DNA of 47,911 nucleotides from Lachnospiraceae bacterium (GCA_004556655.1 SFGF01000020.1:1-47911); one strand, 5' to 3'; shown: positions 8,931 through 17,520, counted from the first letter of the stretch. Made by a program: numbers and translations. The notes: generated from the letters alone by a model not told the origin.

Positions 8931-9329
8931 TTATTTCAGCAATATTCCGCGTTTTTCATATACCTCTGCTGCTTCCAGTACAAGCTTTGCACAATGAGGT
9001 GCATGATAAACTTCCAGAAGTTCTTTCGCCATCTGAGCCAGTTCCAATTTTGTGGAACGGTTCGGACGAAGTTTGTTATACATAGACAAAATCACATCAT
9101 CAGGAACATCCACCAATTCCGCTGCTCTCTGGAAGTTTGCTTCCATCGCCGGATTATCTGCTTCTCTGGCAACCTGTCCCTGACGGTGAAGCATCTCTTT
9201 TGAGATCTTGATATCATCCGCCTGGACATTCCCCTTCTTAACTTCCTCCAACGTTATCTGTGAAAGTTTTTTTCCTGTTTTGGAGGTAATGGAATCCGCT
9301 TCATTCTGTCCTAATGGATATTTACTCAT
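8931..9329 (-). CDS. pduE: Propanediol dehydratase small subunit
   Basis: I chose the ATG at 9329 (132 aa, MSKYPLG) over the longer frame. GGAGG lies 7 nt upstream and the ATG overlaps the pduD stop as ATGA. The sequence carries the family landmarks DIKISKEMLHRQGQVAREA and NFQRAAELVDVPDDVIL, followed by LRPNRSTKLELAQMAKELL. It is the gamma subunit of the adenosylcobalamin-dependent diol dehydratase. It is somewhat shorter than Salmonella PduE (about 173 aa), lacking most of the N-terminal extension. Confidence 0.92.
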   Translation of the reverse strand: MSKYPLGQNEADSITSKTGKKLSQITLEEVKKGNVQADDIKISKEMLHRQGQVAREADNPAMEANFQRAAELVDVPDDVILSMYNKLRPNRSTKLELAQMAKELLEVYHAPHCAKLVLEAAEVYEKRGILLK

Positions 9330-10015
9330 TTCCTTCCCTCCCATTCAATCATCTTTTTCGGTGGGTCAAGCTGTTCCGTCTCAATGATATGCATCAGTGC
9401 TGCCTTCACCTGAAATTTCGCGCGAACGGTCGGATCATTGATACACTCAATCGGAGTTACTTTCTCACCTTTAACATATTTTGCAGCATTACGGCCGATT
9501 TTTCTGTACATATCCAGTGTAATCAGTGGAGCCTGTGGAAAAAGTTCCAGATTCGTCAAAGGATACAGATCTTTCTGATGAATCACTGTTGTACCCTTAG
9601 ACTGAATTCCAATTCCGATACCGGAGCCGGAAAGCTTTGCCGATTCCAGTGCCATAAAAGCCACATCAGATGTATCCAGCACTTTCACTACACGGGAAAC
9701 CATACCTTCCTCTTCGATGCCGGCACGAACATTTTTCAGCACTTCATCCAGAGGAATACCTGAGATTGTCTGTGTAATCTCTGTCTGAAACGCAGCGCCT
9801 ACGCCAATCACAACTTCTTTAGGATTGGTTCCCTGTTTGGCCTGTGGGTACCCTTCATAAGAATGCTTCGGACGCATTCTGGTCTTACCGTTCAGATTTG
9901 TTTTTTTCGGACTATTTGCCTGATTTTCCTTACCATATTGTCCGGGCTGCTGGCTTTGTAGCTGTTTCAGTACTTCTCTGGTAATCGCCTGGACTAATTG
10001 TTCATTTACTTGCAT
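9326..10015 (-). CDS. pduD: Propanediol dehydratase medium subunit with encapsulation-type N-terminus
   Basis: The protein has 229 aa. It is the beta subunit, forming part of the cobalamin site with PduC. The core starts near residue 65 (EVVIGVGAAFQTEITQTISG) and includes LSGSGIGIGIQSKGTTVIHQ and FPQAPLITLDMYRKIG. The first ~20 residues form an amphipathic helix (NEQLVQAITREVLKQLQ) followed by a Pro/Gln/Asn-rich linker. That is the classic layout of the PduD peptide that targets the dehydratase to the shell lumen. GGAGG lies 9 nt before the ATG. It overlaps pduE by 4 bp and follows pduC by 15 bp. Confidence 0.94.
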   Translation of the reverse strand: MQVNEQLVQAITREVLKQLQSQQPGQYGKENQANSPKKTNLNGKTRMRPKHSYEGYPQAKQGTNPKEVVIGVGAAFQTEITQTISGIPLDEVLKNVRAGIEEEGMVSRVVKVLDTSDVAFMALESAKLSGSGIGIGIQSKGTTVIHQKDLYPLTNLELFPQAPLITLDMYRKIGRNAAKYVKGEKVTPIECINDPTVRAKFQVKAALMHIIETEQLDPPKKMIEWEGRK

Positions 10016-10030
10016 CCTGGCAGCCCTCCT

Positions 10031-11692
10031 TTAAAATTCATTTACGTTGATCCGATGAGGAATTGCTTTGATTTCTTCCCATCGTTTCCCGGCAACACGA
10101 TATCCTGTGCCCGGCCCCATATAATCATTGGGAGTATTGACCCCCGACATAACCTGAAAGTTTTCATCAAGTATTGCTGCTGTATGCATATAGTCACCGA
10201 TCACACGCTGTTTGAGCATATTCAGAATACTTTCTGCCAGTTCCTCAAACCCACTCTCTGCAAGAGCTTTTACTACATCAATACCTGTGATTTTACGCTT
10301 CATAAGATCATCTGCCGCCATAAGATCGGAAGCTACGTCTCTGTTCAGCGTGTCCTTGCTGCCATGAGCATAAGTAACTGCTTCAACCTGCTCGTCTGTT
10401 ACTTCAGTAAGTCCCAGATATTTAAACACTGCCTGAACCGCTTTTCCTGCTTCCCGACGTACACGGATCACTTCTTCTTCCGTTACCGGTCGAAGACCGC
10501 CATCCACCTGCATATCTCTCTGTAGTACATTGTAATCATCAAAGTCTTCTGCATCAAAATTGGACCCTGCAAACATATTGTCATAATTCGGTTCTCCGGC
10601 ATAACCTGAGAAAATAAAATCAGTCCCCGGCATAAACTGCAGCATAGTACGGGCTGTTCTTCTCATATCGGAATGTGAGAAACTCTGATCATTGGATGAC
10701 GCACATTCCAATCCCAGAAGAGCGGCAACCAGATTTTCTCCGATTACTTCCCTGATTCCTGCAGGTACACCTGCAGTTACACCGATACAGCTGACAGAAC
10801 CATTCTGAATTCCCTGACTTCCTGCTCCTTTTGTCACATAGAGACAACGGCATTCCAGATACAGCATGGATTTTTTCTCACTGCTTCCCATCAGTACCTC
10901 AGATCCGGATCCGGAAGTAAATCTTACTTTTAATCCCCTGGAACCATAAGCAGAATTCAAAAATGCTTTGGAATACGGTGTATCATCACCATCAATAAAT
11001 ACTTTTTCCGTTCCATATACGGAAAGCGTTTCTGCATACGTAGTCAGACCTCTGATACCCAGTTCCAGTTCAATAGCTTCTTCCACTGCGCACTGCGTAA
11101 GAACACCACGACGTCCAACCTGAGAACCGATCAACAATGCGATAGCATTAAACGGGGCGTATCTTGCCACACCGGTTGTGGTCTCTTCCTCACTGAAACC
11201 TCGCAGAGCACCTTCTGCCGCATCTGCTGCAATCTGAACCGGATCATCCTTCAGATTTGTAATATGAGCCTGATTACCCGGTACTTTACGGGCACGCATT
11301 TTCTGCATACCCATCATCATTTCCACCACATTCAGTTCGTTGATGACTTCAGCCATCTTAGCTGGTGTGATTCCTGATACAATCTCCAGAATTTCTTTTC
11401 TGGAAACATTGATATCTACAATTTTTCTGGCAATCTCCAGGGAAGAAATTCCCATAGAAGTCTCTGCCCGATCAACACGAATGGAATAGTCTGCAATAAA
11501 CTGATCGATGAAATCAAAGTCTTTTCGCTCTTTTCCGTCAAGCTCAGTAATTATTCCATTCTCTATTTTGATAGATGGCTTTGGATCAAAGGGACTTTTC
11601 ATCGCTACAAATCCCATCTCCGGCCATTCATCAATGAAACCATCTTTATTTACCGGACGATTATCCAGTATCTCTATTCTTTTTGATTTCAT
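10031..11692 (-). CDS. pduC: Adenosylcobalamin-dependent propanediol dehydratase large subunit
   Basis: I chose the ATG at 11692 (553 aa, MKSKRIEILDNRPVNKDGF), which matches the family start and length (about 554) and has GAGG 9 nt upstream; the frame is open ten codons further. It is the catalytic alpha subunit that converts 1,2-propanediol to propanal (glycerol to 3-HPA is possible). Recognisable blocks are DGFIDEWPEMGF, MMMGMQKMRARKVPGNQAHIT, ALRGFSEEETTTGVARYAPF, and the C-terminal NTPNDYMGPGTGYR. It lies 76 bp after pduQ, a wider gap than within pduCDEGHO, but no consensus promoter was recognised there. Confidence 0.96.
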   Translation of the reverse strand: MKSKRIEILDNRPVNKDGFIDEWPEMGFVAMKSPFDPKPSIKIENGIITELDGKERKDFDFIDQFIADYSIRVDRAETSMGISSLEIARKIVDINVSRKEILEIVSGITPAKMAEVINELNVVEMMMGMQKMRARKVPGNQAHITNLKDDPVQIAADAAEGALRGFSEEETTTGVARYAPFNAIALLIGSQVGRRGVLTQCAVEEAIELELGIRGLTTYAETLSVYGTEKVFIDGDDTPYSKAFLNSAYGSRGLKVRFTSGSGSEVLMGSSEKKSMLYLECRCLYVTKGAGSQGIQNGSVSCIGVTAGVPAGIREVIGENLVAALLGLECASSNDQSFSHSDMRRTARTMLQFMPGTDFIFSGYAGEPNYDNMFAGSNFDAEDFDDYNVLQRDMQVDGGLRPVTEEEVIRVRREAGKAVQAVFKYLGLTEVTDEQVEAVTYAHGSKDTLNRDVASDLMAADDLMKRKITGIDVVKALAESGFEELAESILNMLKQRVIGDYMHTAAILDENFQVMSGVNTPNDYMGPGTGYRVAGKRWEEIKAIPHRINVNEF

Positions 11693-11768
11693 AATCCGCA
11701 ACCTCTTTTTAATCTGACACAATCTTTCCTCTAACTGCGTCAGTCATCCTTCCATTGAAAACCACAGT

Positions 11769-12920
11769 CTAGAAAGACCACAGTTTTGTGTAGATTTTTA
11801 TAATATCTTCTTTGGTCGGTACTCTCGGATTCGTAACAGTACATGCATCTGCCAGAGCCGCATCTGCCATCTTATCCACTGCCGCAAAATATGCGTCCGG
11901 CGTGATGGTTCCGATTTCCTGAATAGTCAGCGGTATGTTCATTTCCTTCTGCATAAACTGTATCCAGTTCACCAGAGAACGAACACTCATCACTTCATTA
12001 TAATTGCTCAACCCCAGGATATGTGCGATATTTGCATATCTTTTTACAGATGGTAAATACTCTTTTTGACTTCTGGAGTGTTTATTAATGTTAGCATTAA
12101 ATTCTACAATATGTGGAAGCAACATCGCATTTGCTCTTCCATGTGGAATATGGAACAACGCCCCCAGCTGATGTGCCATACTATGTGTAATACCCAAAGA
12201 TGCGGAATTAAATGCCAGTCCGGCAAGACAAGAGGCTACATGCATTTTCTGTCTTGCATGCATATCGTTTCCATCCAGATAAGCTCTCAGAAGAAATACT
12301 CCGCAGATTTCGATTGCTTTTTCGGATAATGCTGACGAAAACTCATTGTGTTTTGTACTTACATACGCTTCCAGTGCATGCGTAAATACATCCATTCCTG
12401 TATCCGCAGTAATGGACGGAGGAACACTTTTCACCAGTTCCGCATCCAGAATCGCCTCATCCGCTGTTAAGCTTTCAGATACCAGTGGATATTTTACTTT
12501 TGCGTCTGTGTCATTTACTACGGCAAAAGATGTAACCTCCGAGCCGGTACCACTGGTAGTAGGTATTGCAATCAATCCTACATTTCCATAATTATTAATT
12601 TTCAAAGCGAATTCACGAATAGCTTTTGATGAATCTATTGCTGAACCGCCACCTACTGCTACAATAGCTTCTGGTTTATATTCCAGAAATTTTTTTACTC
12701 CATTGGAAATTTTTTCTACCGGCGCATCCGGTACCACATCATGGAATATGTCATATTCAATTTTTCCCTCTTGCAAAGGTTTTGTGATCAAATCGATCAT
12801 CTTGCTCTGAGCCACAAACGGATCGGTAATCACCAGAACTTTCCGGTATGGAATCTCTTTCAAACGGGAAAGCGACCCGTTTCCAAAATAAATCTGTGTT
12901 TTTATTCCAAAACTGTCCAT
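11769..12920 (-). CDS. pduQ: Iron-containing alcohol dehydrogenase (PduQ/lactaldehyde reductase-like)
   Basis: The protein has 383 aa and belongs to the group III Fe-dependent alcohol dehydrogenases. It shows VAVGGGSAIDSSKAI (NAD binding), IPTTSGTGSEVTSFAVV, the FTHALEAYVS helix, and the metal-ligand region GITHSMAHQLGALFHIPHGR. In a pdu locus this is the propanal-to-1-propanol reductase that regenerates NAD inside the shell. The same fold also includes FucO, which reduces lactaldehyde to propanediol, and either job would fit here. No encapsulation helix is visible at either end. GAAAGG lies 8 nt before the ATG. Family is firm; the choice between PduQ and FucO is open. Confidence 0.85.
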   Translation of the reverse strand: MDSFGIKTQIYFGNGSLSRLKEIPYRKVLVITDPFVAQSKMIDLITKPLQEGKIEYDIFHDVVPDAPVEKISNGVKKFLEYKPEAIVAVGGGSAIDSSKAIREFALKINNYGNVGLIAIPTTSGTGSEVTSFAVVNDTDAKVKYPLVSESLTADEAILDAELVKSVPPSITADTGMDVFTHALEAYVSTKHNEFSSALSEKAIEICGVFLLRAYLDGNDMHARQKMHVASCLAGLAFNSASLGITHSMAHQLGALFHIPHGRANAMLLPHIVEFNANINKHSRSQKEYLPSVKRYANIAHILGLSNYNEVMSVRSLVNWIQFMQKEMNIPLTIQEIGTITPDAYFAAVDKMADAALADACTVTNPRVPTKEDIIKIYTKLWSF

Positions 12921-12949
12921 GATTTATGCCTTTCTATACGTTTGTTTTT

Positions 12950-13714
12950 CTATTCCGGATAATAACATTTTATATTGCGGTCCTCAAAATACGCCATCCA
13001 TTCCTCTGACGGTTTTATATCAGTGACAACCGCAGACAGATTTTGTACATCAAGAACCCTTGAAAATGCTGTATTGTCAAATTTACTGTGGTCCACTGCC
13101 AGAATGCTCATTCTGGCTGAATTCATCATTACCTGTTTCGCATGAGCAAACAGTTCATTGGAATCCATGATTCCTCTTTCCCGGTCAAATGCTTTGCATG
13201 AGATAAAAGCTTTATCAACATAATAAGATCTCATGGTATCCTCCGCTTTTGTTCCCAAAAGTGCCAGATACCCTTCCTTCATTGTACCGCCGGTAGATAT
13301 GATCGTCCACCCGGAAACATCGGCCAATTCTATCATGATCTCAATAGAATTGGTGATTACAGTCAGACGTTCCTTATCTTTTATTGCTTTTGCAATAAAA
13401 ACTGCTGTTGTACTGGCATCCAGCATAATCTGATCTCCATCATGAATCATCCCTGCTACCAGTTCCGCAATTTTTTGTTTTCCTAATACATTTCGGTTCT
13501 TTCTTACATTAAAGGGCATGTCAATACTCATGTTTTCATTAATAACCGCCCCGCCATAGCTTTTAATAGCATAGCCCTCATGCTCCAGCTTATCAAGATC
13601 TCTCCTGATTGTTTCTTCTGACACGTTGTATAACTGACTTAACTCACTGACCACCACACGTTTTTCTTCCTGCAGCTTTTCTAAAATCAGATTTCTTCTC
13701 TCCAATGCTAGCAT
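12950..13714 (-). CDS. DeoR-family transcriptional regulator
   Basis: The protein has 254 aa. The N-terminal helix-turn-helix is ERRNLILEKLQEEKRVVVSE plus LSQLYNVSEETIRRDLDKLE. The sugar-phosphate-sensing DeoRC domain has DQIMLDASTTAVFIAKAI, TVITNSIEIMIELA and ILAVDHSKFDNTAF. GGGGGA precedes the ATG by about 9 nt. It sits inside the BMC unit between pduT and pduQ. It is the only regulator in the locus, so it is the best candidate to bind the repeats upstream of the two BMC promoters, with a phosphorylated deoxysugar or DHAP as inducer (inference). Confidence 0.9.
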   Translation of the reverse strand: MLALERRNLILEKLQEEKRVVVSELSQLYNVSEETIRRDLDKLEHEGYAIKSYGGAVINENMSIDMPFNVRKNRNVLGKQKIAELVAGMIHDGDQIMLDASTTAVFIAKAIKDKERLTVITNSIEIMIELADVSGWTIISTGGTMKEGYLALLGTKAEDTMRSYYVDKAFISCKAFDRERGIMDSNELFAHAKQVMMNSARMSILAVDHSKFDNTAFSRVLDVQNLSAVVTDIKPSEEWMAYFEDRNIKCYYPE

Positions 13715-13764
13715 ACAACTTGTCCCCCTTTTAAGAAATCTAATACCTTTCAGTTAAACAGAGA

Positions 13765-13786
13765 CGGAGAAAGCTACCTTCCTCCG
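13765..13786 (-). other. Intergenic hairpin between pduT and deoR
   Basis: On the plus strand CGGAGAAA (13765-13772), a 6-nt loop and TTCCTCCG (13779-13786) form an 8-bp stem with one wobble pair. It lies in the 88-bp gap after pduT. No U tract follows, so it is more likely an mRNA processing or attenuation element than a full terminator. Confidence 0.35.
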
Positions 13787-13802
13787 CCCCCTTTTGCTTA
13801 AC

Positions 13803-14351
13803 TTATAAAATAGATTCGATTACCTTTGCATCCGGATGTGCAATAACAGAAGAATCGAGATACATACCTCTCTCTGCTACCACTTTTTTTGCCTTCTCAA
13901 TGGATGCCTCGACCGCTGATACCTCACCGGTGATCAGCATATAGGATTTTCCGCACATGCCTTTTGCAACACGTACTTCAATCAGATCGACAATTGCAGT
14001 TTTTGCTGCAATATCAGCTGCCACAATAATGGAAGCCGCATCATAGGTTTCCAGAATCCCCAGCGCACTGACTTTTTCCACCTGAGCCGCTCCATAGAGA
14101 GCTGGGAAAATAGAATCATGTGGATTACCCAGCACAAAATTGTCGATCAACTGTTCCTCATACTGTGTAGAGGCAGCATCTACTGCTGCTTTTACAGCAC
14201 TCAAATCTCCAGAAATAATAGCAATATATTTTCCAGGACATACTGTCTGCGCCTCGATCAGCTCTACTTCTGAAGTTTTTACCATGGCATCTGCTGCTGT
14301 GATACCAGTTGCCGTGGTCTTAAATTCAACCATTCCGATTGCTTTACTCAT
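13803..14351 (-). CDS. pduT: Trimeric BMC shell protein with two BMC domains and Fe-S cysteine (PduT)
   Basis: I chose the ATG at 14351 (182 aa, MSKAIGMVEF) with AAAGGA about 10 nt upstream; the GTG three codons earlier sits too close to that site. There are two tandem BMC domains: residues 1-90, containing TVCPGKYIAIISGDLSAVKA, and 95-182, containing GMCGKSYMLITGEVSAVEAS. Counting from this start the CPGK cysteine is residue 38. That is the position where Salmonella PduT binds a 4Fe-4S cluster at the threefold axis, so the cluster is probably retained. Its partner is probably PduS, encoded directly upstream with a 16-bp gap. It is the only two-domain trimer protein in the locus. Confidence 0.93.
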   Translation of the reverse strand: MSKAIGMVEFKTTATGITAADAMVKTSEVELIEAQTVCPGKYIAIISGDLSAVKAAVDAASTQYEEQLIDNFVLGNPHDSIFPALYGAAQVEKVSALGILETYDAASIIVAADIAAKTAIVDLIEVRVAKGMCGKSYMLITGEVSAVEASIEKAKKVVAERGMYLDSSVIAHPDAKVIESIL

Positions 14352-14367
14352 ACAGTGCACGTCCTTT

Positions 14368-15696
14368 CTACTTTGCTTCGATCACAATTGCCCTGTCTGT
14401 CACATCCAGAACTACACCGCTTATGGATGCATGGATGGCCACACTCAGCCCCTGTGCCGGTTTTGCGATCATCTGTCCCTCGGTAACTTTGTCACCGATT
14501 TTAACGATTGCCTGTGCCGGTGCTCCGATGTGCTGGCTAAGATTGATACTTACTTTCTTAACCGCAACTACATTGTCATCCAGCGGTGCATCTTTATCGT
14601 ATCTGGTCAGGTTCAATCTTGCCATCAGTCGCTCTTCCGGTACTTTTCTATACTCTCTGGACTCTTTCACAGGAGCAGCCTGAACTCCCTGAGGAGGACG
14701 GACACCTGCTTTCTTCAGACCAAATTTCATATCAGCCAGAAGTGACCGCGGTGCAAGACTCTGCGGACAGGAATACATTTCACATACTCCGCAGGAACTA
14801 CAGAAATTAGCGTTCAGATACGGATTCATATCCTGGAAATCCTTATTGGATGCAGCTCTCATGAACAGAGCCGGATCAATCGGATGTCCCAGATTATTTC
14901 TCGGACAAAGATCCGTACAGGTACGGCACTGGCAGCAAATGGATGCTGCACGTTTCATGTCAATAGAAGATTTTCTCAATTTCTTCTGAACGATCGTATG
15001 ATCGCCCGGAAGAACCAAAACTGCGTTTGTTGTTTTTGTGACCGGCTGGCTTCCTGTTCCGATATTTCCCATCATAGGGCCGCCCACAAAATAAACCGCA
15101 TCTTTTGTCGTTGTCTGTCCCGCCATAGCAACCACTTCTGACAGAGGCGTTCCCAGCGGAACTCTCACAGTTACCGGATGTTCTACTTCCGCCACTACGG
15201 AAACCAGTTTATCCGTAACCGGATGATTCATTTCAACTGCACGATAAATGTTATATACTGTCTCAACATTGAATACCGCAACGCCCTCTTCGATGGGAAG
15301 ACCACCCGGTCTTACAACACGCCCGGTTGCCTCGTAAATCAATACGATTTCATCACCCATCGGATAAACTTCATCCAGAAGAGCCAGACGCATGCCCGGG
15401 AACTCTCCCAGATGCTGATTCAGAGCATTCACCGTATCTTTATAGGACTTTTTCACACCAATAATGGCTTCCTTTGCACCAACAGTCTCAGCAATCATAT
15501 GGAATGTTTTCATGATCTCATATGCATGTTGTTTCAATAACTGTCTATGTAATTTTAACAAAGGTTCACATTCTGCACAGTTCATCAATATGGTGTTCGC
15601 GCGTTCATCAATTTTCACGTATGTCGGAAATCCGGCACCGCCTGCACCAACCACACCATTTTCCTGTATGATTTTTTGTAACTCTTTGATATCCAT
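14368..15696 (-). CDS. pduS: PduS-type cobalamin reductase / RnfC-like iron-sulfur flavoprotein
   Basis: I chose the ATG at 15696 (442 aa, MDIKELQKIIQENG), with GGAG 7 nt upstream and a start 4 bp after the pduN stop. The N-terminal GVVGAGGAGFPTYVKI motif and the FMN/NADH domain resemble RnfC/NuoF. Two 4Fe-4S motifs follow: CCQCRTCTDLCPRN (about 265) and CSSCGVCEMYSCPQS (about 305). A C-terminal SLBB/biotinyl-like hairpin contains IGDKVTEGQMIAKPAQGLSV. In Salmonella PduS reduces cobalamin for PduO and contacts PduT. Both partners are present here, so electron passage across the shell is plausible. Confidence 0.93.
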   Translation of the reverse strand: MDIKELQKIIQENGVVGAGGAGFPTYVKIDERANTILMNCAECEPLLKLHRQLLKQHAYEIMKTFHMIAETVGAKEAIIGVKKSYKDTVNALNQHLGEFPGMRLALLDEVYPMGDEIVLIYEATGRVVRPGGLPIEEGVAVFNVETVYNIYRAVEMNHPVTDKLVSVVAEVEHPVTVRVPLGTPLSEVVAMAGQTTTKDAVYFVGGPMMGNIGTGSQPVTKTTNAVLVLPGDHTIVQKKLRKSSIDMKRAASICCQCRTCTDLCPRNNLGHPIDPALFMRAASNKDFQDMNPYLNANFCSSCGVCEMYSCPQSLAPRSLLADMKFGLKKAGVRPPQGVQAAPVKESREYRKVPEERLMARLNLTRYDKDAPLDDNVVAVKKVSINLSQHIGAPAQAIVKIGDKVTEGQMIAKPAQGLSVAIHASISGVVLDVTDRAIVIEAK

Positions 15697-15700
15697 GCGA

Positions 15701-15967
15701 TTACTCCAATCCTGCACCATCATCAATGATACCTACTATCGCTGCATCAACTGGCGCTGTTTCTAAACCACAGCCGATTCTGGCTGCACTTCCCTGCGCA
15801 ACTAGCACGTATTCACCAATACCTGCTCCTACATTATCAATGGCAACAATCTGATTGACCTCGGCTTTCATATGATGCACCGGTTCTACAATCATGAATT
15901 TATTGCCGATCAGCTTATCGTTTTTTCTTGTAGAAACAATGCTTCCTACAACCTTACCTACAATCAT
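15701..15967 (-). CDS. pduN: BMC vertex protein, EutN/CcmL family
   Basis: The protein has 88 aa, the normal size for the pentamer-forming BMC-P proteins that cap the twelve vertices of the shell. It starts with MIVGKVVGSIVSTRKNDKL, has FMIVEPVH and VAIDNVGAGIGEYVLVAQGS, and ends DAAIVGIIDDG. All are family hallmarks. GGAGG lies 6 nt before the ATG. It is the only pentamer gene in the window, so vertices of all shells made from this locus should use it. Confidence 0.95.
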   Translation of the reverse strand: MIVGKVVGSIVSTRKNDKLIGNKFMIVEPVHHMKAEVNQIVAIDNVGAGIGEYVLVAQGSAARIGCGLETAPVDAAIVGIIDDGAGLE

Positions 15968-15989
15968 CGTTAACCTCCATCACTGCGCA

Positions 15990-16646
15990 TTATTTTACGA
16001 TTGTCACTGTATTACCGGTAGCAATTCTGGAAGCATTCGCTTCATCGGTATCAATATGCATCTCCAGTGTAAAACTGTCGTCTACACGGATTTTTACATT
16101 GTTAAATACGGTACCACGCTCATTGTCTGCTTTTACAGATACATAATCACCGTCATGTACACCTGCAGCCTTTGCATCAGCAGGAGACATATGGATGTGT
16201 CTTGCAGCAATGATACATCCCTCTTTCAAGTACAGAGCGCCTTTCGGTCCAACCAGTGCAATCGGGGCAGATCCGGCAATATCACCGGATTCCCGAACCG
16301 GGGCATTTACTCCCAGCTTAATCGCATCCGTTGCAGAAATCTCAACCTGAGATTTACTTCTGCATGGCCCAAGAATTCGAACATTCTCAATCGCTCTAAG
16401 CTTCAGACCTACGATTGTAACCAGTTCATTGGATGCAAACTGCCCACCCATCAGCTCTTTTTTCTTTGTCAGCTGATATCCAGGTCCGAATAAAACTTCC
16501 AGATCTGCCTGTGTCAGATGAATATGACGCGCAGAAACTCCGATAGGAACCATATAACCCGCACCTTGCTTCTGCTCCTGTTTATTCAGACTCTCCATCA
16601 CCAATCTGGTAATCAATTCAATATTCTGTGTATCCAAGCACAACAC
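15990..16646 (-). CDS. pduL: Phosphate propanoyltransferase with N-terminal encapsulation helix
   Basis: The protein is about 218 aa. It converts propionyl-CoA to propionyl-phosphate, recycling CoA within the compartment. There are two PTAC domains with zinc-binding motifs: VPIGVSARHIHLTQADLE (about 33-50) and IIAARHIHMSPADAKAAG (about 145-162). The first ~22 residues (NIELITRLVMESLNK) look like a lumen-targeting helix. The start codon is uncertain: GTG at 16646 with GGAAAG 7 nt upstream, or TTG at 16637 with AGGTG upstream. No acetate/propionate kinase (PduW) is seen, so ATP recovery relies on a kinase elsewhere. Confidence 0.93.
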   Translation of the reverse strand: MLCLDTQNIELITRLVMESLNKQEQKQGAGYMVPIGVSARHIHLTQADLEVLFGPGYQLTKKKELMGGQFASNELVTIVGLKLRAIENVRILGPCRSKSQVEISATDAIKLGVNAPVRESGDIAGSAPIALVGPKGALYLKEGCIIAARHIHMSPADAKAAGVHDGDYVSVKADNERGTVFNNVKIRVDDSFTLEMHIDTDEANASRIATGNTVTIVK

Positions 16647-16701
16647 CTACTTTCTTTCCGCCGGAATTCATATGACTATAAATCATATGCATTCAACACA
16701 A

Positions 16702-17184
16702 TTATTTTACGTGTGGCAGAATCATTTCTACGTCTGTATGTGGTCTTGGAATTACATGGGTAGCTACCAGCTCACCAAGTCTGGATGCACTGCTTGCTCC
16801 GCTTTCAACTGCAGATTTAACTGCTCCTACATCACCACGAACCATAACTGTTACCAGTCCGGATCCGATTTTCTCTGTTCCTACCAATGTTACATTAGCT
16901 GCTTTACACATAGCATCTGCTGCTTCTACAGCTGCTACTAAACCTCTGGTTTCAACCATTCCCAATGCTTCCTGTGTCATTCTTTTTTCCTCCTTATGGA
17001 TTGTATTATTTGTTGTACCTGTCATTTCGCGATTTACTTCAACAGTTTCTATCTTACTTTCCGCCGGGGCAGCTTTTACCTCGGCAGTTTTCCTCGTTCC
17101 GGTAGTTTTTTTAGCTGCTGCAGTCTTGGCAGCTGCTTTCTTTGGTGCCGGAGCCTTGGATGTTGTTTTTTTGATTTCTGCCAT
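16702..17184 (-). CDS. BMC-H shell protein with Lys/Ala-rich N-terminal extension (possible dual start)
   Basis: The full frame has 160 aa. Residues 69-160 are a standard PduA/PduJ-like hexamer subunit (MTQEALGMVETRGL, pore loop KIGSGL, end VIPRPHTDVEMILPH). Residues 1-68 are a low-complexity tail rich in Lys, Ala and Thr (KKAAAKTAAAKKTTGTRK), then an acidic/polar stretch, with no relation to BMC folds. The upstream ATG has a good site (GGGGGA, 6 nt). Met69 also has a perfect AAGGAGG 8 nt upstream, so a 92-aa tail-less form is probably made too. A basic tail on a shell tile could bind cargo, RNA or other shells, or replace the PduB linker. That is inference. Confidence 0.88.
   Translation of the reverse strand: MAEIKKTTSKAPAPKKAAAKTAAAKKTTGTRKTAEVKAAPAESKIETVEVNREMTGTTNNTIHKEEKRMTQEALGMVETRGLVAAVEAADAMCKAANVTLVGTEKIGSGLVTVMVRGDVGAVKSAVESGASSASRLGELVATHVIPRPHTDVEMILPHVK
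16978..16995 (-). promoter_or_regulatory. Internal ribosome binding site and second ATG inside the extended BMC-H gene
   Basis: AAGGAGG (16995-16989) precedes an in-frame ATG (16980-16978) by 8 nt, inside the coding frame. The seven bases are read as codons of a His-Lys-Glu-Glu-Lys-Arg stretch. This matches the strongest sites of neighbouring genes and predicts a short isoform beginning exactly at the normal PduA-type N-terminus. Confidence 0.75.
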
Positions 17185-17195
17185 CGTAAGTCCCC

Positions 17196-17483
17196 CTATT
17201 TTTTCCAGCGACTAGCACTCAACTCTACCATTCGTACTGTTTCTTCATGGGGACGAGCGATGACTGCGTGCAGTACAGGTTTTTTTATCGCACCGGCAAC
17301 TGCCGCATCCACGGCTGCTGTCACAGCTGCAACATCACCTTCGATTACCATTGTAACCAGCCGGCCGCCCAGCTTCCTTTCCCATGTCGCCAGACTTACA
17401 TCTGCTGCTTTCAGCATGATATCCAATGCATCAATCGCTGCGACAACACCTGTTATTTCTACAAAGCCATACGATTTACCCAT
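17196..17483 (-). CDS. BMC-H shell protein, divergent pore (GGR)
   Basis: I chose the ATG at 17483 (95 aa, MGKSYGFVEITG), with AAAGGAG 7 nt upstream, over the longer frame. It is a single BMC domain related to the PduK/RMM-like minor shell proteins: LDIMLKAADVSLATWERKLGG, VTMVIEGDVAAVTAAVDAAV, and C-terminal VIARPHEETVRMVE. The pore loop reads KLGGRL where PduA has KIGSGL, so an Arg (residue 41) would line or crowd the sixfold pore. It resembles the second satellite shell protein at 43945-44235. It is probably a minor tile with altered permeability. Confidence 0.88.
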   Translation of the reverse strand: MGKSYGFVEITGVVAAIDALDIMLKAADVSLATWERKLGGRLVTMVIEGDVAAVTAAVDAAVAGAIKKPVLHAVIARPHEETVRMVELSASRWKK

Positions 17484-17520
17484 GGATGTTCTCCTTTCCA
17501 ACAACGGTCGGGATTATTGA

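Noticed and set aside
11700..11768. Operator or promoter between pduQ and pduC
   Set aside because: ACTGTGG occurs twice near the pduQ stop, but one copy is coding sequence, the orientation differs from the BMC operator repeats, and no -35/-10 pair was found.
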